Below, piece by piece: positions 1-7,828 of a stretch of 36,489 nt of DNA (within the stretch, counting starts at the first letter, position 1; every line of letters starts with the position of its first letter). Where the stretch lies: NCBI GenBank assembly GCA_023701365.1, contig JAMPXD010000011.1:1-36489 (forward strand), in the 5' to 3' direction. The notes under the pieces were generated by a model. It did not search any database. It was given only the letters and a program-made list of their open reading frames with translations, and was not told where the DNA came from. Position numbers and translations under genes: made by a program. The stretch is from Geobacteraceae bacterium. GTDB lineage: Bacteria; Desulfobacterota; Desulfuromonadia; Geobacterales; Geobacteraceae.

Positions 1-606
1 AAACCGAATTTCATGATGAATCCTCCTCCTCCCGGAGACGGGGGAGGGGGGTATGCGGTGTATGTAGGGCGGTTGAGCAGGGAGAAAGGGGTGCATACCC
101 TCCTTGCCGCCTGGGAAATGATCGGTGGCATGCCGCTCAAGATAATCGGCGCCGGTCCCGAGCGGGAGGAGCTGGAGAGGAAAGCGAAGCTGAAGGGTTT
201 GCCGGTCGAGTTTGCCGGTTTTCTCCCCCCTGGAGAGCTTGGGGAAATAGTCGGCAAGGCGACGCTTCAGGTCATTCCCTCCGAATGGTACGAAGGGTTT
301 CCCATGGCGCTTCTCGATGCTTATGCGTGCGGGACACCGGTGGCGGCTTCCCGCATCGGCAGCCTGGCAGAGATAGTGGAAGAGGGAAAGACCGGGGTAA
401 CCTTCGAGGCGGGGAGTCCCCGGTCCCTGGCGGCGGCGGTAAATGAACTGAGGGGAGATGCGCCCCGGCTGAAAATCATGAGAAGCCGTGCGCGTGCCGT
501 CTTCCTCGACAAGTATACTCCCGGTAAGGCTTTCGCCGCGTTACACGGGATCTACGACAGGGTGATCCATGATAATGGCGCAAAAAGCGGAAAAAGCCGC
601 CGCTAG
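1..606 (+). CDS. GT4 glycosyltransferase, C-terminal part (5' end outside window)
   Basis: This is the nucleotide-binding half of a GT-B glycosyltransferase of family GT4, which would add a sugar to a lipid-linked exopolysaccharide intermediate in the cytoplasm. The frame is open from base 1 and reads KPNF before the first Met, a motif typical of the start of the second GT4 domain, so the true start lies upstream. Visible motifs are VGRLSREKGV, the IIGAGPE strand and an E-x7-D element (EGFPMALLD) where most relatives have E-x7-E. A Pro/Gly-rich insert (PPPPGDGGGG) follows KPNF. The stop overlaps the likely start of the next gene by 38 bases. Donor and acceptor cannot be told from sequence. 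Confidence 0.88.
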   Translation, partial: KPNFMMNPPPPGDGGGGYAVYVGRLSREKGVHTLLAAWEMIGGMPLKIIGAGPEREELERKAKLKGLPVEFAGFLPPGELGEIVGKATLQVIPSEWYEGFPMALLDAYACGTPVAASRIGSLAEIVEEGKTGVTFEAGSPRSLAAAVNELRGDAPRLKIMRSRARAVFLDKYTPGKAFAALHGIYDRVIHDNGAKSGKSRR

Positions 607-1402
607 TCTGACTTTCCTGGCGGAAGTGAGCCGGCCGGCCGCGAATGAAGTTGATATGCTCGGCGCCGGAATAAGCTCGGCCGGCCTGGAAGGTGATGCG
701 GAAAGGGCTCTGCAGTGGGTGACGGAAAGGCGGAGGAAGCATTTTCTGGCCTGTGCAAATCCCCATTCACTGGTCCTCGCCACCCGGGACCCGCGGTTCA
801 TGGCTGCCCTGCGGCGCGCCGACTGCCTTACCCCCGACGGAATAGGCATAACTCTGGCCGCCAGGATTCTTTCCCTGCCCCTGCGGGAAAGGGTGGTCGG
901 CTATGATTTCTTCAGCCGATTCTCAGCCATGGCGGCACGGCAGGGGGGGATCCGCTATTTTTTCCTCGGCGCATCCGATGCGGCGCTGGCACGCATCGTC
1001 GCCCGCATGGATAAGGAGTACCCTTCCATAACCGTATGCGGCACATACGCCCCTTCATATTCGCAGTCATTCTCGGACGCGGAAAACGCAGAGATGATCG
1101 CCGCCATTAACGCGGCGCGGCCCGACGTCCTCTGGGTCGGCATGACGGCGCCCAAGCAGGAAAAATGGATCCATGCCCACCTGGATCGGCTGGATGTCCC
1201 CTTTGCCGCGGCTGTCGGAGCGGTTTTTGATTTCTATGCGGGCACCAGGAGACGGGCGCCGGCTGTCTTTCAGCAGGCAGGACTCGAGTGGCTGTTCCGC
1301 TTCGTCATGGAGCCGGGACGGTTGTGGCGCCGTAACCTCCAGTCCTCTCCCAGGTTCATCCTCATGGTGTTCAGGGAAAAGCTCAGGAGGCTGATGGAGT
1401 GA
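569..1402 (+). CDS. WecG/TagA/CpsF-family glycosyltransferase
   Basis: This 277-residue protein belongs to the WecG/TagA/CpsF family (GT26), which transfers N-acetylmannosaminuronic acid, ManNAc or a related sugar to an undecaprenyl-PP-linked acceptor at the inner face of the membrane. Family signatures are present: ANPHSLVLA, TPDGIGITLAARIL with the conserved Asp, FLGASDAALARIV, VGMTAPKQEKW, and AAVGAVFDFYAG followed by a Trp/Arg-rich tail. ATG 569 has AGGGTGA just upstream and overlaps the previous gene; ATG 656 would remove about 29 residues lying before the conserved core and is the alternative start. It fits the 2-epimerase at 17668 and the dehydrogenase at 1615, which could make its donor. 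Confidence 0.9.
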   Translation: MIMAQKAEKAAASLTFLAEVSRPAANEVDMLGAGISSAGLEGDAERALQWVTERRRKHFLACANPHSLVLATRDPRFMAALRRADCLTPDGIGITLAARILSLPLRERVVGYDFFSRFSAMAARQGGIRYFFLGASDAALARIVARMDKEYPSITVCGTYAPSYSQSFSDAENAEMIAAINAARPDVLWVGMTAPKQEKWIHAHLDRLDVPFAAAVGAVFDFYAGTRRRAPAVFQQAGLEWLFRFVMEPGRLWRRNLQSSPRFILMVFREKLRRLME

Positions 1403-1428
1403 GCTGACCCGGCAAGAACAGACGACCA

Positions 1429-1468
1429 ATTATCCTGAAAACGGCCGGAGTGCCTGTTACAGGATAAT
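1429..1468 (+). terminator. Inverted repeat, possible terminator or operator
   Basis: ATTATCCTG (1429-1437) and CAGGATAAT (1460-1468) form a perfect 9-bp inverted repeat with a 22-base loop, 26 bases after the stop of the WecG-type gene. The right arm is followed by only a few T residues and the stem is AT-rich, so intrinsic termination would be weak; an operator is equally possible. The loop contains GTTACAG, the complement of the CTGTAAC element found in the promoter-like motif at 1529. Confidence 0.4.
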
Positions 1469-1528
1469 TTACCGGCTTTACCCTGTCTTTCCGCCCGGAT
1501 TTGCAAAAGTTTCATCAAACCGCCGCGT

Positions 1529-1553
1529 CGCTGTAACAAATGCCTGCTATTGT
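1529..1553 (+). promoter_or_regulatory. Candidate promoter of the dehydrogenase gene
   Basis: CGCTGTAAC, seven bases, then TGCTATTGT. The last part reads as an extended -10 (TGC plus TATTGT, four of six matches to TATAAT). The same arrangement, CGCTGTAAC-N7-TGCTA, occurs at 25426-25446 ahead of the export operon. The -10 ends 61 bases before ATG 1615. No good -35 hexamer is present, which fits an activator-dependent or extended -10 promoter. It also argues against translation from ATG 1540. Confidence 0.42.
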
Positions 1554-1614
1554 CGGCTGGGTGCTTTTGAAATGGGACGAGTTGCCCTTTTCCCCCGGGA
1601 AAGGAATGAGAAAC

Positions 1615-2907
1615 ATGGGACTGCTTGAAAAAATTACCTCTAAGACCGCGGCCGTTGGTGTGATCGGCCTCGGCTACGTGGGACTGCCTCTGGTCATGGA
1701 GTTCTGCCGTGCCGGTTTCACGGTAACCGGTTTCGACAGCGACCTTAAGAAAATCGAGATGCTCGGGGAACGGAAGAGCTACATCCGGCACATCGACCTG
1801 TCCATCCTGACAGACGAAGAAGCAGCGCGTTTTCACGCCACCTCCGATTTTCCTCTGCTGTCTGGCATGGACTGCATCCTGATCTGCGTCCCCACCCCCC
1901 TGAACCGGAACCGCGAGCCGGACATGTCCTACGTCTTCAACACCACCCGTACCATCGCCGAACATCTCCGCAAAGACCAGCTGATCGTACTGGAATCGAC
2001 TACCTATCCCGGCACTACCGACGAAGACATGAGGAATATTCTCGAAGGCAAGGGGCTAGCGGCGGGGAAGGATTTCCATCTTGCCTTCTCTCCCGAGCGG
2101 GAAGACCCGAGCAACCCGGATTTCAGCCTGGGAAAGATACCGAAGGTGGTGGGCGGATATTCGCCCGAGTGTCTGCTGATGGCCCGGTCGCTCTACGGGG
2201 CGGTCGTTGAGCGCGTGGTGCCGGTTTCCTCTCCCAGGGTGGCCGAGGCGGCGAAACTGCTGGAGAACATCTACCGCTCGGTCAATATCGCCCTGGTCAA
2301 CGAACTGAAGACCCTCTTCGAGCGGATGGATATCGATATCTGGGAAGTGATAGAAGCGGCGAAAACAAAGCCGTTCGGGTTCCAGGCGTTCTATCCCGGT
2401 CCCGGGCTGGGGGGCCACTGCATTCCCATCGATCCGTTCTATCTGACCTGGAAGGCACGGGAATTCGGGTGCCACACCCGCTTCATCGAACTGGCCGGCG
2501 AAATCAATACTTCCATGCCCGATTACGTAGTGGGCAAGGTGCTGCTGGCCCTGAACGACACCGGCAAGCCGGTCAAGGGGGCTCGCATCCTGATACTCGG
2601 CCTGGCTTACAAGGCCAACGTGGACGATGACCGCGAGTCTCCCTCCTACCGGCTGATGGAAAAGCTGGAAGAGCTGGGGGGCGTTGTCAGCTACAACGAC
2701 CCGTATATACCGGTCATCCGCCAGACGCGCGAGCATGCCAGATACGCCGGGCAGCGTTCGGTGCCGGTCAGCGGTGATTACGACCTGCTGCTGATTGCGA
2801 CGGCGCATGATGAATACCGGGCGCTTGATCTGCTCGCGTTGGGCATTCCGGTCGTTGATACGCGCAACCTGCTCATCGATAAGAACGCGCTCTGTTACGG
2901 GGCATAG
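1615..2907 (+). CDS. UDP-N-acetylhexosamine 6-dehydrogenase (WbpA/WecC type)
   Basis: This NAD-dependent UDP-sugar dehydrogenase of 430 residues oxidises C6 of UDP-GlcNAc or UDP-ManNAc to the uronic acid, a cytoplasmic precursor step. The N-terminal Rossmann motif VGVIGLGYVGLPL is near residues 14-26, CVPTPL and ESTTYPGTT follow, and the catalytic Cys is C269 in GLGGHCIPIDP. The C-terminal domain carries ILGLAYKANVDDDRESPS. The FYPGPGLGGHCIPIDPFYLT stretch resembles WbpA-type enzymes more than WecC, but the substrate is not settled. Start 1615 is chosen because AAGGA lies nine bases upstream and the Rossmann strand begins soon after; ATG 1540 and 1606 are in frame. With the 2-epimerase at 17668, ManNAcA is a likely product. 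Confidence 0.93.
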   Translation: MGLLEKITSKTAAVGVIGLGYVGLPLVMEFCRAGFTVTGFDSDLKKIEMLGERKSYIRHIDLSILTDEEAARFHATSDFPLLSGMDCILICVPTPLNRNREPDMSYVFNTTRTIAEHLRKDQLIVLESTTYPGTTDEDMRNILEGKGLAAGKDFHLAFSPEREDPSNPDFSLGKIPKVVGGYSPECLLMARSLYGAVVERVVPVSSPRVAEAAKLLENIYRSVNIALVNELKTLFERMDIDIWEVIEAAKTKPFGFQAFYPGPGLGGHCIPIDPFYLTWKAREFGCHTRFIELAGEINTSMPDYVVGKVLLALNDTGKPVKGARILILGLAYKANVDDDRESPSYRLMEKLEELGGVVSYNDPYIPVIRQTREHARYAGQRSVPVSGDYDLLLIATAHDEYRALDLLALGIPVVDTRNLLIDKNALCYGA

Positions 2908-3056
2908 CCCAAATTTAAAGCAAAACCAGATGCTGTCGATAGGCCATCAATTTTGGGAACTACATCACCAATATAAATCATCTCCATATTCGGTACGCGC
3001 CCTGAGGCCACCGATGTCCCTCTGGCAACTCGGTTTCTGCTTAATCCGGGAAGCAT
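2895..3056 (-). other. Short antisense open frame in an AT-rich junction; possible gene remnant
   Basis: The 155-base gap between the dehydrogenase and the methyltransferase is AT-rich compared with its surroundings. On the minus strand it holds a 53-codon frame ending inside the dehydrogenase 3' end. Its last 30 residues (MEMIYIGDVVPKIDG and onward) look protein-like, with a beta-strand and loop pattern. There is no good ribosome-binding site. I do not recognise a family. It may be a remnant of a displaced gene, a small gene or chance. Confidence 0.2.
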
Positions 3057-3077
3057 TCAGATATGTTCGGAGCGACC

Positions 3078-3905
3078 ATGAAAAATACGCAAATCCCTTG
3101 CCCGGCGTGTTCGGTGAATTCGACTGGCTCCCAGCAACATTTTGCAGGCTATGATCTGATGATCTGCACAAATTGTGGACTATGGTTTTGTAACCCTGGC
3201 GAGTTGCCGGTTATGAACTATGACGACGTCTATGAAACAGAGGAATATCAAAAACTGCATTTTGACGCCCTGGACAATACCAAGGATTGGGCTGAATTCA
3301 GGAAACACGCCACGTATAAGCCGTTTTTTTCAAATGTCCCCGTAACGACCAATGGAACTTTGCTGGATGTCGGCTGTGGGGTGGGCCGATTCTGTCGTGC
3401 CGCTTACACGGAAGGCTGGAATGTCAAAGGCATCGACATTTCGAAAAAGGCCATAGAAAAAGGCCTGGAACTGGCGCCATTCCCAATGCTGTGCGGGCAT
3501 GTGCAGGAGCTGCGTAAGACCGGCGAACTGTTCGACGTTGTCACTGCCTTCGAAGTTCTGGAACATCTATCAGCACCGATCGATTTCGTAAGCACAATCA
3601 AGGAACTGATCAAGCCTGACGGCCGTTTTTTCTGTACCGTTCCCAATATTGACAGCGAAACGGTCCAAAACAGCACCCAGCCGGATTGGATACCGCCCGT
3701 CCATGTACTTTTCTTCACTCAGAAGGCATTACATGAGCTGCTTGAAAAGGCGGGCTTCAGGGAGATTCAGACGGGAATCATCTGGGTCAATACCCCACCG
3801 GAAAATGCCGGGTTGGCGCTGTTCAATTATTCCCTGAGAAGGATACTTCGACAAGATTCAACCAGACCCGATCCACTCGGTTTGTGGGCGATGGGACGAA
3901 ACTAG
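3078..3905 (+). CDS. SAM-dependent methyltransferase with N-terminal zinc ribbon
   Basis: This 275-residue class I methyltransferase probably methylates a sugar or sugar precursor. The N-terminus has two CxxC pairs (C8/C11 and C30/C33) forming a putative zinc ribbon, as in many sugar methyltransferases of surface-polysaccharide loci. The SAM-binding motif LLDVGCGVGRF is near residue 95, an acidic strand (VKGIDIS) follows, then VVTAFEVLEHL and a PDGRFFCTVPN strand. ATG 3078 has GGAGCG upstream; ATG 3063, five codons earlier, is also possible. Base composition is more AT-rich than in neighbours, suggesting acquisition. Ten bases separate it from the next glycosyltransferase. The acceptor is unknown. 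Confidence 0.85.
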   Translation: MKNTQIPCPACSVNSTGSQQHFAGYDLMICTNCGLWFCNPGELPVMNYDDVYETEEYQKLHFDALDNTKDWAEFRKHATYKPFFSNVPVTTNGTLLDVGCGVGRFCRAAYTEGWNVKGIDISKKAIEKGLELAPFPMLCGHVQELRKTGELFDVVTAFEVLEHLSAPIDFVSTIKELIKPDGRFFCTVPNIDSETVQNSTQPDWIPPVHVLFFTQKALHELLEKAGFREIQTGIIWVNTPPENAGLALFNYSLRRILRQDSTRPDPLGLWAMGRN

Positions 3906-3915
3906 AACGGATTCC

Positions 3916-5115
3916 ATGAAAAAGATCGCTCTGGTCACATACGCTCTGAACGTGGGTGGGATGGAGACCTTCATGTTGGGATTGGCCCGTCACCTGCGAG
4001 CAGGGGGACTTGATCCGGCATTTGTCATTACCGACTACATCGGTCCGTGGCATGAAAAACCACGTGCAGAAGGTCTCGTTGTTCACACAATCTTGCAATC
4101 CACCTGGCAGAGCAGGATTGCCCATACCAAAAACGTGGCAGAATGTTTAAGGGAATTTGATGTCGTCCTGTTGAACCACAGCGTGAGCGCTCAAAGCTCA
4201 CTCGGACTGCTGCCGCAATCATTGGTGGCAATCTCCATACTGCATAACGATGATGAATCAATATACGCCGTCGGGCTGAGCAATCAGGACAATATTGACA
4301 ACGTCGTTACGGTGAGCGAGCGGCTCCGTATTCAGGCTATCGCCCGGGGGATGCCTGCGGAAAGGGTCCGCTGTATCAGGAACGGTGTCGAGGTTTTCCC
4401 TGGATTCCCGAAAGGATCCCGGCCCTTTGACACTGATGGTCCGCTACGGGTCGCATTCGTCGGGCGGATAGAGCACCGGCAAAAAGGGGTATTCTACCTC
4501 CCTGGAATTCTCGCAAGATTATCCGCCCGGAACATTCCGCTACAGATGGATATCATCGGCAGCGGCAGCGACCTGGAGTTGCTGCGACAGAGGGTTGCTG
4601 CCGCGGATATCAAGGCCCGGGTCAGATTCCACGGATCTTTAACCCATGAAGATGCCATGCGTTTACTGCAGGCTGCCGATGTCCTGATAATGCCATCCCA
4701 TTACGAAGGCCAGGGGGTAGTTCTGTTTGAGGCGATGGCTCGTGCTGTCGTGCCGGTTGCGTCCCATCTTTCCGGGGTTACCAACGTTGTTATCGCCGAT
4801 GGCGTGAATGGCATGCTGGTGCCGGTCGGCGCTGAGGAGGGGTTTGCCGAGGCATTGGCGACCCTGTCGGGTGACCGGCAACAGCTGGAGTGCATGGCAA
4901 GGGCCGCCTGGCAGGCCGCTCTGAAGGAGTACAGCATCGAGACGATGGCCGCGGAGTATACGGACTTGATGACGGAGTGTCGTGGCAGGCGCAATGGGGA
5001 AATGCCCCGGCGGACCGGGATCATCGATCGCACCCTGCTGGGGCGGTATCCGGAAATTCCCCGGGGGATGGGCTCCATGGCGGCAAGGATGAGAAACGCA
5101 TTCACTGCCCGATAG
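3916..5115 (+). CDS. GT4 glycosyltransferase
   Basis: This 399-residue GT-B glycosyltransferase of family GT4 would add one sugar of the repeat unit at the cytoplasmic face. The N-terminal domain has the acceptor-side glycine motif (NVGGMETFML). The C-terminal domain has VAFVGRIEHRQKG, IIGSGSD and the catalytic E-x7-E in HYEGQGVVLFEAMA, followed by PVASHLSGVTNVV. A basic tail of about 45 residues (from roughly residue 355) extends beyond the GT fold. The start follows the methyltransferase stop by ten bases with only a weak ribosome site. Its 5' half shares the lower GC of the methyltransferase, so the two may have arrived together. Confidence 0.9.
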   Translation: MKKIALVTYALNVGGMETFMLGLARHLRAGGLDPAFVITDYIGPWHEKPRAEGLVVHTILQSTWQSRIAHTKNVAECLREFDVVLLNHSVSAQSSLGLLPQSLVAISILHNDDESIYAVGLSNQDNIDNVVTVSERLRIQAIARGMPAERVRCIRNGVEVFPGFPKGSRPFDTDGPLRVAFVGRIEHRQKGVFYLPGILARLSARNIPLQMDIIGSGSDLELLRQRVAAADIKARVRFHGSLTHEDAMRLLQAADVLIMPSHYEGQGVVLFEAMARAVVPVASHLSGVTNVVIADGVNGMLVPVGAEEGFAEALATLSGDRQQLECMARAAWQAALKEYSIETMAAEYTDLMTECRGRRNGEMPRRTGIIDRTLLGRYPEIPRGMGSMAARMRNAFTAR

Positions 5116-5148
5116 GGCAGGCAGCCGTGAACAACACAAGGTATCACT

Positions 5149-6549
5149 TTGATCGAGCTGGTAACAAGACTATTGCATCTTCTCGGTTTTAACCGAGCCA
5201 TTAGTTATGGGTTGCTCAATCGTTCTTGGGGACTTGTCGCCAGCCCGGTAACGATGCTGATCATCGCCTGCCGGTTGACCAAGGAGCAGCAGGGGTTTTA
5301 CTACACCATCGGCAGCCTGCTGGCCATGCAGGTGTTTTTCGAACTCGGCCTGACGTCAGTAATCAGTCAGTTTGCCAGCCATGAGTTCGCCAGTCTCAGC
5401 TGGAAGGAGAATGGTGCAATCGAAGGCGACCCTGTTGCCCTGGCCCGTTTTGAAGACCTCCTCTGCAAGTCGACAAAATGGTTCGGCGCCGCCGCATTGA
5501 TTCTCGTCAGCGTCCTTGTTCCGTCGGGGCTTGCATTTTTCGGCCGCGACCAGCCGGGTCCCCAGGATTTTGCCTGGCGTCTTCCCTGGCTGCTTGCCGT
5601 GCTGGGAACGGCGCTGAACCTCTTTGCGACCCCGTTTTTCGCCCTGATCACCGGGAGCGGCGACGTGGCAACAACCAGCCACCGCTACATGGTCGGAGCG
5701 ATAGTCGGTTCGTGTATTTCCTGGCTCGTCATGGGGCTCCATGGTGGTCTCTATGCGGTTTCCGCCGTGACTTCAGGCAATATTGTCGTCTCTTGGCTGT
5801 ATCTCTTCCGGCAGAAGCCCGAGTTGCTTCGGCTGGCATGGAAGGGGCTCAAAGCGGATCGAACGAAGACCGCGAAAGTTGCCGCCATCGACTGGATGGG
5901 CGAGATCTGGCCGATGCAGTGGAAGATCGCAATCTCGTGGATTGCCGGGTACTTTGTGTTCCAATTGTTTAACCCGGTTCTCTTTCATTTCCACGGGCCG
6001 GTCATCGCCGGCCAGATGGGAATGACCATGGGCGCCTCGAACGCGCTGCTGGCCGGCTCGCTGACCTGGCTGATGGCGAGCTCTCCGGAATTCGGCAAGC
6101 TGGCTGCCAGGCGCGCGTGGTCCGAGTTCGACAGCCTGTTCCGACGCATATTGGTGCAGTCTCTCGCCGTCGTTACCTTCGGCGCGTGTGCCGGATGGGC
6201 GCTTATTCGGATGCTGCAGGCATATTCCCCGATCGGGCAGCGCTTCATCCCTTCAGCCCATGCGGCGCTGCTGTTCGCCGCGGTTTCTGTCCAGGTCGTC
6301 ATCAGCGGTCTTGCGATTTATCTGCGCGCCCACAAGCAGGAGCCTCTGTTTGCGGTATCCGTTGTTGCCGCCATCGTTCAGGCAGGTGCCATGGTCCTTC
6401 TCGGGGAAAAATATGCAAGTCTGGGGGTCACATTCAGTTATCTTGGCGTGAACCTTTTCCTGGTTCTTCCATCAGCCTGTTTCATCTGGCATCGCTGCAG
6501 GATGAAATGGCACGCGCCGCACGAGAAACTGGTGCCGCTCTATGACTGA
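5149..6549 (+). CDS. Wzx-like polysaccharide flippase (MOP superfamily)
   Basis: This 466-residue integral membrane protein has about 12 hydrophobic segments and no large soluble domain. It fits the MOP-superfamily flippases that move undecaprenyl-PP-linked repeat units across the inner membrane. Supporting signs are length, an N-terminal segment with a conserved-looking LLNRSWGLVASPVTMLII stretch, and its place between glycosyltransferases and a Wzy-like polymerase. The start is TTG 5149 with AAGG seven bases upstream; the first in-frame ATG (5254) would delete part of helix 1. A soluble loop of about 30 residues (NGAIEGDPVALARFEDLL) lies after the second helix. The next gene overlaps its stop by eight bases. 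Family assignment is by topology and context rather than by a sharp motif. Confidence 0.75.
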   Translation: MIELVTRLLHLLGFNRAISYGLLNRSWGLVASPVTMLIIACRLTKEQQGFYYTIGSLLAMQVFFELGLTSVISQFASHEFASLSWKENGAIEGDPVALARFEDLLCKSTKWFGAAALILVSVLVPSGLAFFGRDQPGPQDFAWRLPWLLAVLGTALNLFATPFFALITGSGDVATTSHRYMVGAIVGSCISWLVMGLHGGLYAVSAVTSGNIVVSWLYLFRQKPELLRLAWKGLKADRTKTAKVAAIDWMGEIWPMQWKIAISWIAGYFVFQLFNPVLFHFHGPVIAGQMGMTMGASNALLAGSLTWLMASSPEFGKLAARRAWSEFDSLFRRILVQSLAVVTFGACAGWALIRMLQAYSPIGQRFIPSAHAALLFAAVSVQVVISGLAIYLRAHKQEPLFAVSVVAAIVQAGAMVLLGEKYASLGVTFSYLGVNLFLVLPSACFIWHRCRMKWHAPHEKLVPLYD

Positions 6550-7828
6550 GAACAGCCGGGCGCCGCGCATCCTCATGTTTGCCCCATCCTGCTACCCCCC
6601 CGGCAACCCGGAGGCGTTTGTCAACGCCAACCTGGTGCTGGCTGCCCTGGAAGCGGGATGGAAGCTCGATGTAATATCGATGTCCGGTTTGACACATTGG
6701 TATCCGAACGACAACGATGCATGGCGAGCTGTCGCTTCCTGCACGACAAGCATTGCCAAGCGGGAGAGAACCCTGCTGAACCGGCTGTTTGGGGGACTTT
6801 CGGGGCTTGTTCGGTCCGGGCATGTCGTTGCCGGCGTACGGTGGGCACTTCCTGCTGCCGCAGAGGCTCTGCGGCTGACGGCGCACAGGAAGTACGATTT
6901 TATCATCTCCCGGGCGCTTCCCGCTGAGGCACATCTGGCCGCCTTCATCGTGGCAGGGGAAACCGGCATACCATGGATCGCCAACTGGAACGATCCTTCC
7001 CCCTGGGAGAAGTTTCCAGCCCCTTACGAGGGTGGGGGGGGGAGCGCTGCGCCGCTGGGGTACTGGACGACCAGGTATTATCGCGCCGTGGCCGAGAGGG
7101 CTGCCTGGCATACCTTCCCCTGTGAGCGCCTGCGCGACTATGTTGCCGGATATCTGCCGGCTGATATCAGCGGGAAAAGTACCGCAGTCCCTCACATAGC
7201 CCTGGACAAGGGGGGGCAGGCTCCGCCCGGAAATGCGAGTTTCACCCTGATGCATGCGGGGAGCCTGCGCGCCCCGCGCTCGGCTGAAAGCTTTCTCCGC
7301 GGGGTCAGGTTGTTTCTGGACAGGGTCAGGCCGGCCGCGGGGGTTTCGGTCGTCTTTATCGTGGACAGGCCGGATGAGGTTGCCGCCGCAGCCATGGCAA
7401 ACGGGGTGGAAGGTGTGGTACGAATCGAGAAGGGCCGTCCCTATACGGAAATGCCCGGTGTGCTCGCCGGCGCAGACGTCCTGGTGATCATTGAGGCCCT
7501 GGTTGCCGAGGGGATATTTCTGCCGTCGAAGTTCGTCGACTATGTGCGCTCCGGCCGGCCGATCCTGGCGGTTTCTCCCGCTGTCGGGACCCTGGCGGAC
7601 CTGCTTGGCAAGCACGGCGGAGGGTTGGCGGCGGCCGGCGGCCGGCCGGAAGATATCGCCTCGGCCCTTTCCGAGCTTTACAGGCATTGGGAGCGGGGTG
7701 CGCTGGATGACCGTTTCAGTTCTGCGAAACTGTATCCGCTATTCTCGCGGGAAACAGTGCTTGGCGCGTACGCCGAAATATTTTCCCGTATTGCAGCACC
7801 CCGGCCAAAGGAAGCTGTGCATGATTGA
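6542..7828 (+). CDS. GT-B fold glycosyltransferase (GT4-like)
   Basis: This 428-residue protein looks like a GT4-type transferase. The N-terminal domain starts with ILMFAPSCYPPGNPEAFVN, typical of the WbuB-like branch. The C-terminal half has FTLMHAGSLRAPRSAESFL as the donor-binding domain start and PSKFVDYVRSGRPILAVSP as the equivalent of the conserved PxKxxE/D region. The expected first Glu is plausibly in ALVAEGIFLPSKFVDY, with Asp replacing the second Glu. A nine-G tract (7034-7042) encodes a Gly-rich loop (EGGGGSAAP) and could slip. The gene overlaps both neighbours by eight bases, implying translational coupling. Substrates are unknown. Confidence 0.78.
   Translation: MTENSRAPRILMFAPSCYPPGNPEAFVNANLVLAALEAGWKLDVISMSGLTHWYPNDNDAWRAVASCTTSIAKRERTLLNRLFGGLSGLVRSGHVVAGVRWALPAAAEALRLTAHRKYDFIISRALPAEAHLAAFIVAGETGIPWIANWNDPSPWEKFPAPYEGGGGSAAPLGYWTTRYYRAVAERAAWHTFPCERLRDYVAGYLPADISGKSTAVPHIALDKGGQAPPGNASFTLMHAGSLRAPRSAESFLRGVRLFLDRVRPAAGVSVVFIVDRPDEVAAAAMANGVEGVVRIEKGRPYTEMPGVLAGADVLVIIEALVAEGIFLPSKFVDYVRSGRPILAVSPAVGTLADLLGKHGGGLAAAGGRPEDIASALSELYRHWERGALDDRFSSAKLYPLFSRETVLGAYAEIFSRIAAPRPKEAVHD

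Larger units (their letters stand above)
1403..1614 (+). other. 212-base intergenic region with hairpin and candidate promoter
   Basis: This stretch separates the WecG-type gene from the dehydrogenase and carries no convincing gene. An open frame from ATG 1540 runs into the dehydrogenase but is not homologous to that family. The region holds a 9-bp inverted repeat (1429-1468) and a promoter-like motif (1529-1553), each listed separately. Confidence 0.7.

Noticed and set aside
7491-7820. Upstream extension of the GT2 protein
   Set aside because: It is an out-of-frame reading of the overlapping glycosyltransferase. The GT2 fold begins at 7821.
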